A stretch of DNA of 64,000 nt. Origin: an uncultured Luteitalea sp. (lineage in GTDB: Bacteria; Acidobacteriota; Vicinamibacteria; Vicinamibacterales; Vicinamibacteraceae). The position numbers and the translations under genes are program-made. Of this stretch, positions 47,697 to 59,533 are shown piece by piece (the first letter of the stretch is position 1; every line of letters begins with the position of its first letter). The stretch is from the NCBI GenBank assembly GCA_934541105.1, contig CAKTDA010000007.1:1-64000 (forward strand), given 5' to 3'. The notes below the pieces were generated by a model that was not told where the DNA came from, did not search any database, and saw nothing but the letters and a program-made list of their open reading frames with translations.

Positions 47697-48701
47697 ATGA
47701 CGTTCCGGCGGGCCCTGCTCCTGGGCTTGGTGCTGATGGCGCTGGCGCCGCGCGCGCAGGCGCAGGGGTTCGAGACGGTCGGCCTGCGCGCCCTCGGCAT
47801 GGGCGGCGCCTTCGTCGGCGTCGCAGACGACGCGTCGGCGACGTTCTGGAACCCGGCAGGCCTCGTGACGGGGCCGCTGTTCACGCTGGTGGCCGAGACC
47901 GGTGTGGGCGGCTACGACGATGCCCCCGTGCCAGGCCGACCGGGCGTGACGTCGTCAATCCGCCAGGGCGGCACGCTCATCGCCCTCGGCACCTGGCCGC
48001 TCGGGGCCACCTTCTACCGGCTGCCCGGCTCGGCCGCGCGCGTCGTGCGTCCGGGGCCCGCCCCATCCGGCGACCCGGCCGCCACGCTCAGCCGCCTGAC
48101 GACGACTCACGTGGGCGTGAACGTGCTGCAGACGCTGGTCTCCGGAGTTCATGTCGGGGCCGCCCTCAAGTACGTCCACGGCAGCGCCGCGTCCGAGCGC
48201 GTGGCTCCGTCCCCTGCTGACCCGCTCGACGCCGCCGGAAATCTCGCCACCCGCGGCAGCAGCCGGTTCGACGTGGACGCCGGCATCATCGCGGACCTTC
48301 CGCGACTCCGGCTGGGGCTGACGGTCAGGAACCTGCTCGAGCCGGAGTTCGACACACCCGGCGACGTCCGGCTCGCACTCCCCCGGCAGGTGCGCGCGGG
48401 GGTCTCCGTGCGGCCGACATCGACGCTGACGCTGTCGCTCGACTCCGACCTCACGACCCTCGACGATCCGGCGGGCGAACGACGATCGCTTGCCGCGGGC
48501 GCCGAGCAGCGCTTCTGGCAGGAACGGGCGGCCGTCCGGGGCGGCTTCCGGCTCAGCACGGTCGGCGACACCCGGCCGGTAGCCACCGCGGGGGGCAGCA
48601 TCAGCCTCCGCAGCGGGCTCTTTGCCGACGGCTACGTCGCGATCGGGCTCGACGAGGCGGCCACGGATGCGTTCGGGGTCGGCCTGCGCGTGTCGTTCTG
48701 A
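47697..48701 (+). CDS. PorV/TraF-like outer-membrane beta-barrel protein
   Basis: 334 residues from ATG 47697. Signal peptide (ALLLGLVLMALAPRAQA-Q), then 'GLRALGMGGAFVGVADDASATFWNPAGL', the hallmark N-terminal motif of PorV/PorQ/TraF-like and FadL-related barrels, alternating beta-strand sequence, and a C-terminal aromatic residue (...GLRVSF). Divergent from pilB. The function in this organism is unknown; relatives are transport or secretion-associated porins. Confidence 0.82.
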   Translation: MTFRRALLLGLVLMALAPRAQAQGFETVGLRALGMGGAFVGVADDASATFWNPAGLVTGPLFTLVAETGVGGYDDAPVPGRPGVTSSIRQGGTLIALGTWPLGATFYRLPGSAARVVRPGPAPSGDPAATLSRLTTTHVGVNVLQTLVSGVHVGAALKYVHGSAASERVAPSPADPLDAAGNLATRGSSRFDVDAGIIADLPRLRLGLTVRNLLEPEFDTPGDVRLALPRQVRAGVSVRPTSTLTLSLDSDLTTLDDPAGERRSLAAGAEQRFWQERAAVRGGFRLSTVGDTRPVATAGGSISLRSGLFADGYVAIGLDEAATDAFGVGLRVSF

Positions 48702-48859
48702 CAACAAGCCGGCAGGCTGCGCCCGACCTTCGCCGGCGGAACGGATCGCGCCCCTCGTCCGAACATCCGCGGTCGGGGTTGCGTACTATACGCGTGAATC
48801 AAGGAGACTTGGACGAGCCGGGCGTCCTCCGGGTGCATCCCGTTCGTCACATTCGTTCC

Positions 48860-49585
48860 ATGACCAACGAACCAGTCCCCCACGCTGCCCCGCCACTGTC
48901 GTTCGTCGGACGCCTCGTCGGCGTCGTCATCGCACCGGGCGAGACGATGGCGAGCGTCGCGGCGCACCCGAAGTGGCTCGACGTCCTCGCCCTCACGACG
49001 CTGCTCGTGGCGCTCGGGTTCGGCTGGTTCCTGTCCACGGAGGTCGGCAAGGCCGCCTACGTGGACCAGGCCGTGGCGAGCATCGAGTCGTTCGGCGGCA
49101 CGGTCAACGACCAGATGTACACGGCGGTGCAGCGGCAGGCGGAGATGGCGTCCTGGATCCAGGGCGGTTCCATCCTGTTCTTCTCGCCCATCGTCGCCGC
49201 GGCCATCGCCGGCATCCTGTTCGGCGTGTTCGCCGTGCTCGGCGGCGAGGCCCGCTTCAAGCAGTTGCTCGCCGTGGTGGCCCATACGGGGGTCATCAGC
49301 GTGCTCCAGCAGGCGTTCACGCTGCCGCTCAACTACCAGCGGCAATCCATGAGCAGCGCGACGAACCTGGCGGTGTTCTTCCCGAACCTGCCCGACGGCT
49401 CGTTCCTGGCCTCGCTGCTCGGGGTCGTGGACCTGTTCTGGATCTGGTACCTGGTCGTGCTCGCGATTGGCGTCGGGGCGGTGTATCGCCGCAAGTGGAA
49501 CTCGATTGCCGTGGGGTTCTTCACCGTGTACGTCCTCATCGGCCTCGTCATCGCGACGATCAAGGCATTCCTGGGGGGAAGATGA
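48860..49585 (+). CDS. Yip1-family integral membrane protein
   Basis: 241 residues from ATG 48860; a TTG at 48809 right after AAGGAG, or a start at 48779, would lengthen it, so the N-terminus is uncertain. Five hydrophobic helices (WLDVLALTTLLVALGFGWFLS ... IAVGFFTVYVLIGLVIATIKAFL) and the 'VIAPGETMASVAAHPKWLD' entry match Yip1/YckC-like proteins. Its stop overlaps the adaptor ATG by 4 bp, so it belongs to the export operon. Confidence 0.82.
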   Translation: MTNEPVPHAAPPLSFVGRLVGVVIAPGETMASVAAHPKWLDVLALTTLLVALGFGWFLSTEVGKAAYVDQAVASIESFGGTVNDQMYTAVQRQAEMASWIQGGSILFFSPIVAAAIAGILFGVFAVLGGEARFKQLLAVVAHTGVISVLQQAFTLPLNYQRQSMSSATNLAVFFPNLPDGSFLASLLGVVDLFWIWYLVVLAIGVGAVYRRKWNSIAVGFFTVYVLIGLVIATIKAFLGGR

Positions 49586-50937
49586 AACGTTCGACGAAGC
49601 GGTGGCTCGGGGCCATCGTGGTGCTGCTCGTGGCGGGAGGCCTGGCGTATGCCAACTTCGCCTTCCGCAAGCAGACGGGCAAGGAAGTGACGGTCGAGGC
49701 CATCCAGGCACGCGACCTGACGGCCATCGTGTCGGCATCCGGAAAGATCCAGGCCGAGCGCACGGTGAACATCAGCGCCGACAACATGGGGCGCGTCACG
49801 CAGTTGTCGGTGGAGGAAGGCGATCGGGTCAAGAAGGGGCAGTTCCTGATGCAGATCGACCCGCGCAACCTCGCGTCCGCCGTGCAGTCGAGCGCCGCCG
49901 GGCAACAGGCGGCCAGGTCCATGCTCGAACAGCAGCGCCTTGCGGTCGTCTCGGCGCGAGAGACGCTTGCGCTCTCGCGCGCCGACCTGAAGCGGCAGCA
50001 GGAGCTCTGGGCCCAGCAGCTGACCACGCGCCAGGACCTCGACCGCGCCGAGAATGCGGTCACAGTCGGGGAGGCCGACCTGCGCCAGCGCGAGCAGGAG
50101 CTCCGCACGCAGGAACAGCGGATCCGCCAGGAAGCCGCGGCACTGAACCAGGCGCAGTACAACCTGAGTCGCGCTCGCATCGAGTCCCCGATCGACGGCA
50201 TCGTGTCGCGCCGCAACATCGAGGAGGGCGAGACGGTTGTCGTCGGCACGATGAACAACGCCGGCACCGTGCTGCTGACGATTGCCGACATGTCGATCAT
50301 CGAAGCCGAGGTCGAGGTGGACGAGACCGACGTGCCGTCGATCAGCCTCGGCCAGGTCGCCAAGGTCACCATCGACGCCTTGCCGGGCCGCGAGTTCACG
50401 GGCAAGGTCACCGAGATCGGCAACAGCCCGATCCAGGCCACGACCGGCGCACAGGCGACGTCGGCAGGCCAGCAGGCGACGAACTTCAAGGTCACGATCC
50501 AGCTCGATCAGACGATCGAGGACGTGCGGCCGGGGTTCACCTGCACCGCCGAGATCACCACGGCGACGCGCACCCAGGCCGTGGCGGTGCCGATCCAGGC
50601 GATGGCGGTTCGCGACCTGACCTACGACAAGTCGGGCGCGGTCGTCCGCGCGCCGCGCGAGGAGGGCAAGAAGGGCCGAAAGGCCGATCCGTCGGCCCCG
50701 CCGGCCGAACTCTCGCCCGGGCAGGTGCGCAAGGAGACCGAGGGCGTGTTCCTGCTGCGCGACACGGTCGCCGAGTTCGTCCCGGTGCGCACGGGCATCG
50801 CCGGTGAACGCTACTTCGAGGTGCTCGAGGGTGTGAAGACGGGCGATCGTGTCATCACGGGCCCGTTCAATTCGGTGCGCGACCTGCAGGATGGTGATGC
50901 CGTGCACGTCGCCGACGCGGCGAAGAAGAAGTCCTGA
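49582..50937 (+). CDS. MacA-like periplasmic adaptor (HlyD/RND family)
   Basis: 451 residues. N-terminal membrane anchor (WLGAIVVLLVAGGLAYANF), lipoyl halves around 'VEEGDRVKKGQFLMQID' and 'ARIESPIDGIVSRRNIEEGETV', a long coiled-coil hairpin (about 95-200), a beta-barrel domain and a membrane-proximal domain (AVRDLTYDK...). Lys/Pro/Ala-rich insertion at about 355-380. It would link inner-membrane permeases encoded downstream to an outer-membrane channel. Starts ATGA on the Yip1-gene stop. Confidence 0.9.
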   Translation: MKRSTKRWLGAIVVLLVAGGLAYANFAFRKQTGKEVTVEAIQARDLTAIVSASGKIQAERTVNISADNMGRVTQLSVEEGDRVKKGQFLMQIDPRNLASAVQSSAAGQQAARSMLEQQRLAVVSARETLALSRADLKRQQELWAQQLTTRQDLDRAENAVTVGEADLRQREQELRTQEQRIRQEAAALNQAQYNLSRARIESPIDGIVSRRNIEEGETVVVGTMNNAGTVLLTIADMSIIEAEVEVDETDVPSISLGQVAKVTIDALPGREFTGKVTEIGNSPIQATTGAQATSAGQQATNFKVTIQLDQTIEDVRPGFTCTAEITTATRTQAVAVPIQAMAVRDLTYDKSGAVVRAPREEGKKGRKADPSAPPAELSPGQVRKETEGVFLLRDTVAEFVPVRTGIAGERYFEVLEGVKTGDRVITGPFNSVRDLQDGDAVHVADAAKKKS

Positions 50938-50946
50938 TCACCTGAC

Positions 50947-52173
<1,227 letters not shown>

Positions 52174-52177
52174 CCGC

Positions 52178-53455
<1,278 letters not shown>

Positions 53456-53476
53456 GCGCCTCCCGAAGGAGCACGC

Positions 53477-54751
<1,275 letters not shown>

Positions 54752-54772
54752 GTCCGCCGCCGGCACCGCGAC

Positions 54773-54801
54773 TTGTCGCACCGCCGTGACTGTCATAGCA
54801 T
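54773..54801 (+). promoter_or_regulatory. Sigma70-like promoter of the EF-G-like gene
   Basis: TTGTCG (54773-54778), 17-bp spacer, TAGCAT (54796-54801); predicted start near 54808, leader about 32 nt. Moderate match; separates this gene from the permease operon. Confidence 0.45.
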
Positions 54802-54839
54802 CCCCGAACGTGTAGTGCGTTCACTTTCCGAGGGTGCTC

Positions 54840-56927
54840 ATGCCCACCTATGACGCGGCGTCAATTCGCAACGTGGCGGTCGTCGGCCACAACGGCTCCG
54901 GAAAGACACAGCTGATCTCCGCCCTGCTGTTCACGGCAGGCGCGGCGACCCGGCTCGGGCGTGTGGACGATGGCACGGCGCCGACCGACTACGAGGAAGA
55001 GGCCGTCGCCCGCAAGCACACACTGGCCGCCACGCCCGCCTGGCTGGACTGGCAGGGCACCAAGGTGAACCTGGTGGACACGCCGGGGTTCGGCAACTTC
55101 CTCGGCGAGACCGGCTCGGCACTGCGCGTCACCGACGCCGCGCTCGTCGTCGTGGACGCCGTCAGCGGCGTCGAGGTGCAGACCGAACGCGTGTGGACGC
55201 TCGCCGGCGAGCAGCAGCTTGCACGCGCCGTCGTCGTCAACCGCCTCGATCGCGAGCGCGCCAGCTTCGCAACCGCGCTCGAGAGCCTGCACGCGGCGTT
55301 CGGCCGCACGCTCGTCCCGGTGCAGCTGCCGTACGGCGAGGAGAAGAGCTTTCGTGGCGTGATCGACCTGATCGGCCAGCGTGCCTTCACGTACGAGGGC
55401 GGCAACGGGCGTGGCAAGGCGGTGGCCATTCCCGAGACCATCGCCGCAGAGGCCAAGAACGCCCGCGAGGCGCTCGTGGAGCTCGTGGCCGAGGCCGACG
55501 ACGAGCTGATGTCGCGCTTCTTCGACGAAGGGACGCTGACCGACGAGGAGCTGATTGCGGGGCTGCGCACCGCCATCCGTGCCGGAGCCGTCGTGCCGGT
55601 GTTCTGCGCGTCGGGCACCGAGAACATCGGTGCCGATCGCCTGCTCGATGCGATCGTGCAGTTCGCACCGTCGCCAGTCGAGCGCCCGGTGCCGGCGATC
55701 GACAGTGCGACCGGTGCGGTCGTGCCGGTTGCGGCCGACGAATCGGCCCCGGCCCGCGTGTTCATCTGGAAGACCGTCGCCGATCCCTTCGCAGGCCGGG
55801 TGTCGCTGTTCCGCGTGATCACCGGCACGGTGCGCAACGACACCAGCCTCGTCAACGTCGGACGCGGGACGCAGGAACGGATCGCCCACCTGCTCGCGCT
55901 CCAGGGCAAGACGCAATCACAGGTCAACGAACTGCACGCCGGCGACCTCGGCGCCATCGCCAAGTTGAAGGATGCCCAGACGGGTGACACGCTCGCCGAC
56001 AAGGTCACCGACTACGCGCTGCCGCCCATCGAGTTCGCCGCGCCGCTGATGTCGTACGCGCTCGAGCCCAAGTCGCGCGGCGACGAGGAGAAGATCAGCA
56101 CCGCGCTCCACCGGCTCCAGGAAGAGGACCCGACGATCCGCACCGACAGGGACCCGCGCACAAACGAGCAGCTGATCTCTGGCCAGGGCCAGATGCACCT
56201 CGAAGTGACCGTCGCGAAGCTGAAGCGCCGCTTCGGCGTGGACGTCACGCTGAAGCTGCCGCGCATCCCGTACCTCGAGACCATCACGGCGGCCACCGAG
56301 GCGCATGGCCGGCACAAGAAACAGACCGGCGGCCACGGCCAGTTCGGCGACTGCAAGATCCGCGTCGAGCCGCTCCCGCGCGGCGCCGACTTCGAGTTCC
56401 ACGACGACATCTTCGGCGGATCGATCCCGCGCCAGTTCGTGCCGGCCGTCGAGAAGGGCATCCAGGAGGCACGGACGCGCGGCTACCTCGCCGGCTTCCC
56501 GATGGTGGACTTCAAGGCCACGGTCTTCGACGGCTCGTTCCACCCGGTGGACAGCAACGAGCTGTCATTCAAGATGGCCGGGTCCATGGCCTTCCGCGAC
56601 GCGATGACGCGCGCACGGCCCGTGCTGCTCGAGCCGATCATGCAGGTCGAGGTCCACGCGCCCAACGATTTTGCCGGCGACCTGATGGGCGACATCAACG
56701 GGCGGCGGGGCCGCATCAGCGGCATGGAGGCGCGCGGGCACGCCACGGTGATCAAGGCGCAGGTGCCGATGGCCGAGATGCTCACCTACGAGCAGCACCT
56801 CACGTCGGCAACAGGCGGCCGCGGGTCGTACCAGATGACCCACTCGCACTACGAGGAAGTGCCGGCGCACCTGCAGGCGAAGATCGTCGCCGCGCACAAG
56901 TCCGACGTCGAGCACAGCGAGGCATAG
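54840..56927 (+). CDS. EF-G-like translational GTPase
   Basis: 695 residues from ATG 54840 (GAGGG at 54830-54834; a GTG at 54834 is too close to the SD). G1 reads GHNGSGKT (16-23) instead of EF-G's GHIDAGKT; G3 is DTPGF rather than DTPGH; G4 is NRLD rather than NKMD. Domains II-V of EF-G follow ('VSLFRVITGTVRND', 'GQGQMHLEVTVAKLKRRFGVDV', 'MGDINGRRGRISGMEARGHATVIKAQVP'). These changes mark the EF-G2/FusA-like paralog group, not the main EF-G, which is expected in the str operon elsewhere. Its cellular role is not settled. Confidence 0.88.
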   Translation: MPTYDAASIRNVAVVGHNGSGKTQLISALLFTAGAATRLGRVDDGTAPTDYEEEAVARKHTLAATPAWLDWQGTKVNLVDTPGFGNFLGETGSALRVTDAALVVVDAVSGVEVQTERVWTLAGEQQLARAVVVNRLDRERASFATALESLHAAFGRTLVPVQLPYGEEKSFRGVIDLIGQRAFTYEGGNGRGKAVAIPETIAAEAKNAREALVELVAEADDELMSRFFDEGTLTDEELIAGLRTAIRAGAVVPVFCASGTENIGADRLLDAIVQFAPSPVERPVPAIDSATGAVVPVAADESAPARVFIWKTVADPFAGRVSLFRVITGTVRNDTSLVNVGRGTQERIAHLLALQGKTQSQVNELHAGDLGAIAKLKDAQTGDTLADKVTDYALPPIEFAAPLMSYALEPKSRGDEEKISTALHRLQEEDPTIRTDRDPRTNEQLISGQGQMHLEVTVAKLKRRFGVDVTLKLPRIPYLETITAATEAHGRHKKQTGGHGQFGDCKIRVEPLPRGADFEFHDDIFGGSIPRQFVPAVEKGIQEARTRGYLAGFPMVDFKATVFDGSFHPVDSNELSFKMAGSMAFRDAMTRARPVLLEPIMQVEVHAPNDFAGDLMGDINGRRGRISGMEARGHATVIKAQVPMAEMLTYEQHLTSATGGRGSYQMTHSHYEEVPAHLQAKIVAAHKSDVEHSEA

Positions 56928-56934
56928 GGAACAC

Positions 56935-57963
56935 ATGAACCGACGCCTGCTGCTCGTCGCCACGGTGCTGGCCGCCGCCGGGTACGCCGTCATCACCGGC
57001 GCACAGGCGCAGGCACCCGCGCCACCCGCGTCCGGCGATGCGCCCATGCGCTGGTACAAGGGCAACACGCACACGCATACGCTGAACAGCGACGGCGACA
57101 GCACGCCCGACGAGGTCGTCCGCTGGTACCGCGAGCACCGCTACGACTTCGTGGTCATCACCGACCACAACTTCCTCACCGACGTCACGGCGCTGCAGGC
57201 GCTGCACGGCGCCGACGAGAAGTTCCTCGTGATCAAGGGCGAGGAAGTGACGTCGAGCCACGACCGCAAGCCCCTGCACGTCAACGGCCTCGACGTCGCG
57301 CGCCGGGTCGCGCCCGCCTCGGGTACGAGCGTCGTGGACGTGCTGCAGCAGAACGTGGACGCCATCCGCGGCGCCAACGGCATCCCGCACATCAACCACC
57401 CGAACTTCGGCTGGGCAATCACTCCCGACGAGCTCGCCGCGGTCAAGAACAACAGGCTGTTCGAGATCTTCAACGGCCATCCGGCGGTGAACCACCTCGG
57501 TGGGAGCGGACACCCGGGTCTCGAACAGGCGTGGGACGCGATCCTCTCGCGCGGGATCCTGCTCTATGGCATTGCCGTGGACGACGCCCACCACTTCAAG
57601 CGGCCCTGGGACGCCACGGCCTCGAAACCCGGCCAGGGCTGGGTCGTCGTCCGCGCCCCGAGGCTCGAGCCCCGCGCCATCGTCGAGGCCCTCGACCGCG
57701 GCGAGTTCTATGCCTCGACGGGCGTCGAACTGGCCGAGTACACCGTGACCGACGCCGCCATCACGATTGCCGTCAAGCCGACGACGTTCAGCGGCTACCG
57801 GATCGACTTCATCGGCGACGGCGGCAGGGTGCTGAAGACGGTGGACGGCCCCACGGCAACGTACGAGCGCACCGGGCGTGAGCCGTACGTGCGCGCGAAG
57901 ATCCACGAGTCCAACGGCGCGTTCGCCTGGACGCAGCCGGTGATGACCAGGCGGCCCGGCTAG
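56935..57963 (+). CDS. Secreted PHP-domain metal-dependent phosphoesterase-like protein
   Basis: 342 residues, 7 bp after the EF-G-like gene. Signal peptide (LLLVATVLAAAGYAVITGAQA), then PHP motifs: NTHTHT (H46, H48), TDHNF (D77, H78), GEEVTS, 'IPHINHPNFGW' and 'AVDDAHHF'. These give the metal ligands of a PHP hydrolase. A C-terminal beta-sandwich-like region (about 250-342) follows. The exported location is unusual for PHP proteins but common in acidobacterial and planctomycete homologues. Substrate unknown. Confidence 0.87.
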   Translation: MNRRLLLVATVLAAAGYAVITGAQAQAPAPPASGDAPMRWYKGNTHTHTLNSDGDSTPDEVVRWYREHRYDFVVITDHNFLTDVTALQALHGADEKFLVIKGEEVTSSHDRKPLHVNGLDVARRVAPASGTSVVDVLQQNVDAIRGANGIPHINHPNFGWAITPDELAAVKNNRLFEIFNGHPAVNHLGGSGHPGLEQAWDAILSRGILLYGIAVDDAHHFKRPWDATASKPGQGWVVVRAPRLEPRAIVEALDRGEFYASTGVELAEYTVTDAAITIAVKPTTFSGYRIDFIGDGGRVLKTVDGPTATYERTGREPYVRAKIHESNGAFAWTQPVMTRRPG

Positions 57964-58634
57964 GGGAGTGCCGAAGCGCCCGGCACGTACGGTTCGCCAA
58001 AGATCCGCGCGCGAATCCTTTCACGCTCGCTCGCCCTCAGGCTCCCGAGATCGCTGAGCAGGCGGAGCATGAAGAAGATCCAGAAGAACCCCTGCGTCGT
58101 GCCGGTGACGAGCATCACCGGCCAGCCGACGAGCACCGCGAGGAACAGGACCGCGGTGCGGCTCCCTTGCCACGAGATGCCGCTTTCGATCCAGTGCACC
58201 GTGCGAACCGGCGCGAGCAGGGACTCGATCACCGCGCTCGCCAGCAGCGCCAGTGCCATCCATGCCGCGCGATCGAGAAAGGCCCGCATGTCCACCTGGA
58301 GCCCGCCGTTGCTCGTCTCGATGAAGGTCACGACCGCCAGCATGAAGGCGCACGCAAGGCTGAATGGGCCGACGAAGAACAGCAGCACGCGCCACGCTTC
58401 GTGAAGGCGGCTCGCCGCGCCGGGTTGCGTGTGCGACGCCCGCCGGCTCACCATCACGCGGATGGCAAGCAGTGCCGACGCGAGCAGCGTTTCGCCGACG
58501 AACAACAGCATCGCGAGCGCGACGCTGTCGTCCTTGACGATGGCGAGGGTGGGAAACAGGAAGGCGGCGACGGCCCAGAGGCTGCGTCCGCCGCCGAGGC
58601 GTACGGCGAGCGACTGGAGGACGTGGGAGGCCAT
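57960..58634 (-). CDS. Integral membrane protein of unknown function
   Basis: 224 residues from ATG 58634 (GTG 58637 also possible). About six hydrophobic helices; charged C-terminus 'SLRASERERIRARIFGEPYVPG'. May belong to the DUF6498-type membrane family (weak impression). Converges with the PHP gene: the two stops overlap within the palindrome CTAG at 57960-57963. Confidence 0.78.
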   Translation of the reverse strand: MASHVLQSLAVRLGGGRSLWAVAAFLFPTLAIVKDDSVALAMLLFVGETLLASALLAIRVMVSRRASHTQPGAASRLHEAWRVLLFFVGPFSLACAFMLAVVTFIETSNGGLQVDMRAFLDRAAWMALALLASAVIESLLAPVRTVHWIESGISWQGSRTAVLFLAVLVGWPVMLVTGTTQGFFWIFFMLRLLSDLGSLRASERERIRARIFGEPYVPGASALP

Positions 58635-58670
58635 CACACGTCAGAACGCGCCACGGCTTGTGTGCCGAAC

Positions 58671-58780
58671 GAGAATGCTGGAATGCGGCGAGAACGCGAA
58701 TGCCGGAATGCCGCGATGCCGGGAATGGCGGGCCACCTGTCACCCCTTCGACATTCAGCATTCGGCATCGCAGCATTCTC
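58671..58780. repeat. GAATGC-type repeats in inverted orientation
   Basis: GAGAATGCTG (58671-58680) and its exact inverted complement (58771-58780) bracket many GAATGC/GCATTC words (GAATGCT, GGAATGC, CGGAATG; CATTCAG, CATTCGG). The right arm shares CCGAATG and TCGAAGG words with 45431-45458. It occupies the gap between the membrane-protein gene and the ribosomal operon terminator. Confidence 0.7.
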
Positions 58781-58832
58781 GCGAGCCCGACACGCCGAGC
58801 CTGGCAGCTCGACGCGCTCCCCCGAAAAAGAA

Positions 58833-58858
58833 AAGGCCGCGTCGTGTGGCGCGGCCTT
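58833..58858 (-). terminator. Rho-independent terminator of the alpha operon
   Basis: 9-bp stem (58833-58841 with 58850-58858) followed, on the minus strand, by a T-rich run (TTTTCTTTTT) at 58822-58834. Sits 28 bp after the rplQ stop. Confidence 0.88.
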
Positions 58859-58885
58859 CCTCATCCCGTACCCGGAAGACGGTCC

Positions 58886-59446
58886 TTACTCTTCCTTCTT
58901 CGCCGCCTTGCGGGCGCGCTTCGGCTTCTCCTCGCCGTCGGCCGCCGCGCCTTCATCCTGCAGCTTCTTGACGGCGGCACGGGCGCGACCGCGCAGGCCC
59001 TTCGGCTGCTCGGCGGCCTCGACATCGGGCGTCCCGGCGTTCGGGTCGTACTCGCTGCCGACGAGCTCGATCTGGGCCACCTCGGCGGCGTCACCGCGGC
59101 GGTGACCGAGCTTCAGCAGGCGGGTGTAGCCCCCTGGCCGCTCGGCAAAGCGCGGCGCGATCGAGTCGAACAGCTTCGTCACGATCTTCTTGTCGGCCAC
59201 GTCGCGCGCGACGAGGCGCTCGGCGGTCATGCGGCGGATCCGCTTCTCCTCGTCGGTGCCCGGGGCGACGAGGCTGCGCTTGGCAATCGAGATGATCCGC
59301 TCGACGTACGGACGCAGTTCCTTCGCCTTGGGCAGCGTCGTCTCGATCCGCTCGTGGCGAAGGAGCGCCTGGGCCTGGTTGCGCAGGAGCGCGATGCGGT
59401 GCTCGGTGACGCGTCCGAGCTTGCGATGGGCAACAGCGTGTCTCAT
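58886..59446 (-). CDS. rplQ: 50S ribosomal protein L17
   Basis: 186 residues. The core (MRHAVAHRKLGR..EHRIALLRNQAQALLRHERIETTLPKAKELRPYVERII, 'GGYTRLLKLGHRRGDAA') is L17; a C-terminal Lys/Ala/Glu-rich extension of about 60 residues (ending KRARKAAKKEE) makes it longer than most. Last gene of the secY-rplQ run. Confidence 0.96.
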   Translation of the reverse strand: MRHAVAHRKLGRVTEHRIALLRNQAQALLRHERIETTLPKAKELRPYVERIISIAKRSLVAPGTDEEKRIRRMTAERLVARDVADKKIVTKLFDSIAPRFAERPGGYTRLLKLGHRRGDAAEVAQIELVGSEYDPNAGTPDVEAAEQPKGLRGRARAAVKKLQDEGAAADGEEKPKRARKAAKKEE

Positions 59447-59464
59447 GGTTTCACTCGTCTCATG

Positions 59465-59530
59465 CAGCCTTCAGCCTGCAGCCTGCCGCCTACCTGTTTC
59501 TCGTAGGCTGCAGGCCGTAGGCCCGCAGGC
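59465..59530. repeat. Heptameric inverted repeat between rpoA and rplQ
   Basis: CAGCCTT, CAGCCTG, CAGCCTG, CCGCCTA (59465-59492) face GTAGGCT, GCAGGCC, GTAGGCC, CGCAGGC (59503-59530). Both arms have a 7-bp period and can pair over the 10-nt centre, giving a stem-loop in the rpoA-rplQ mRNA. Confidence 0.75.
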
Positions 59531-59533
59531 TTC

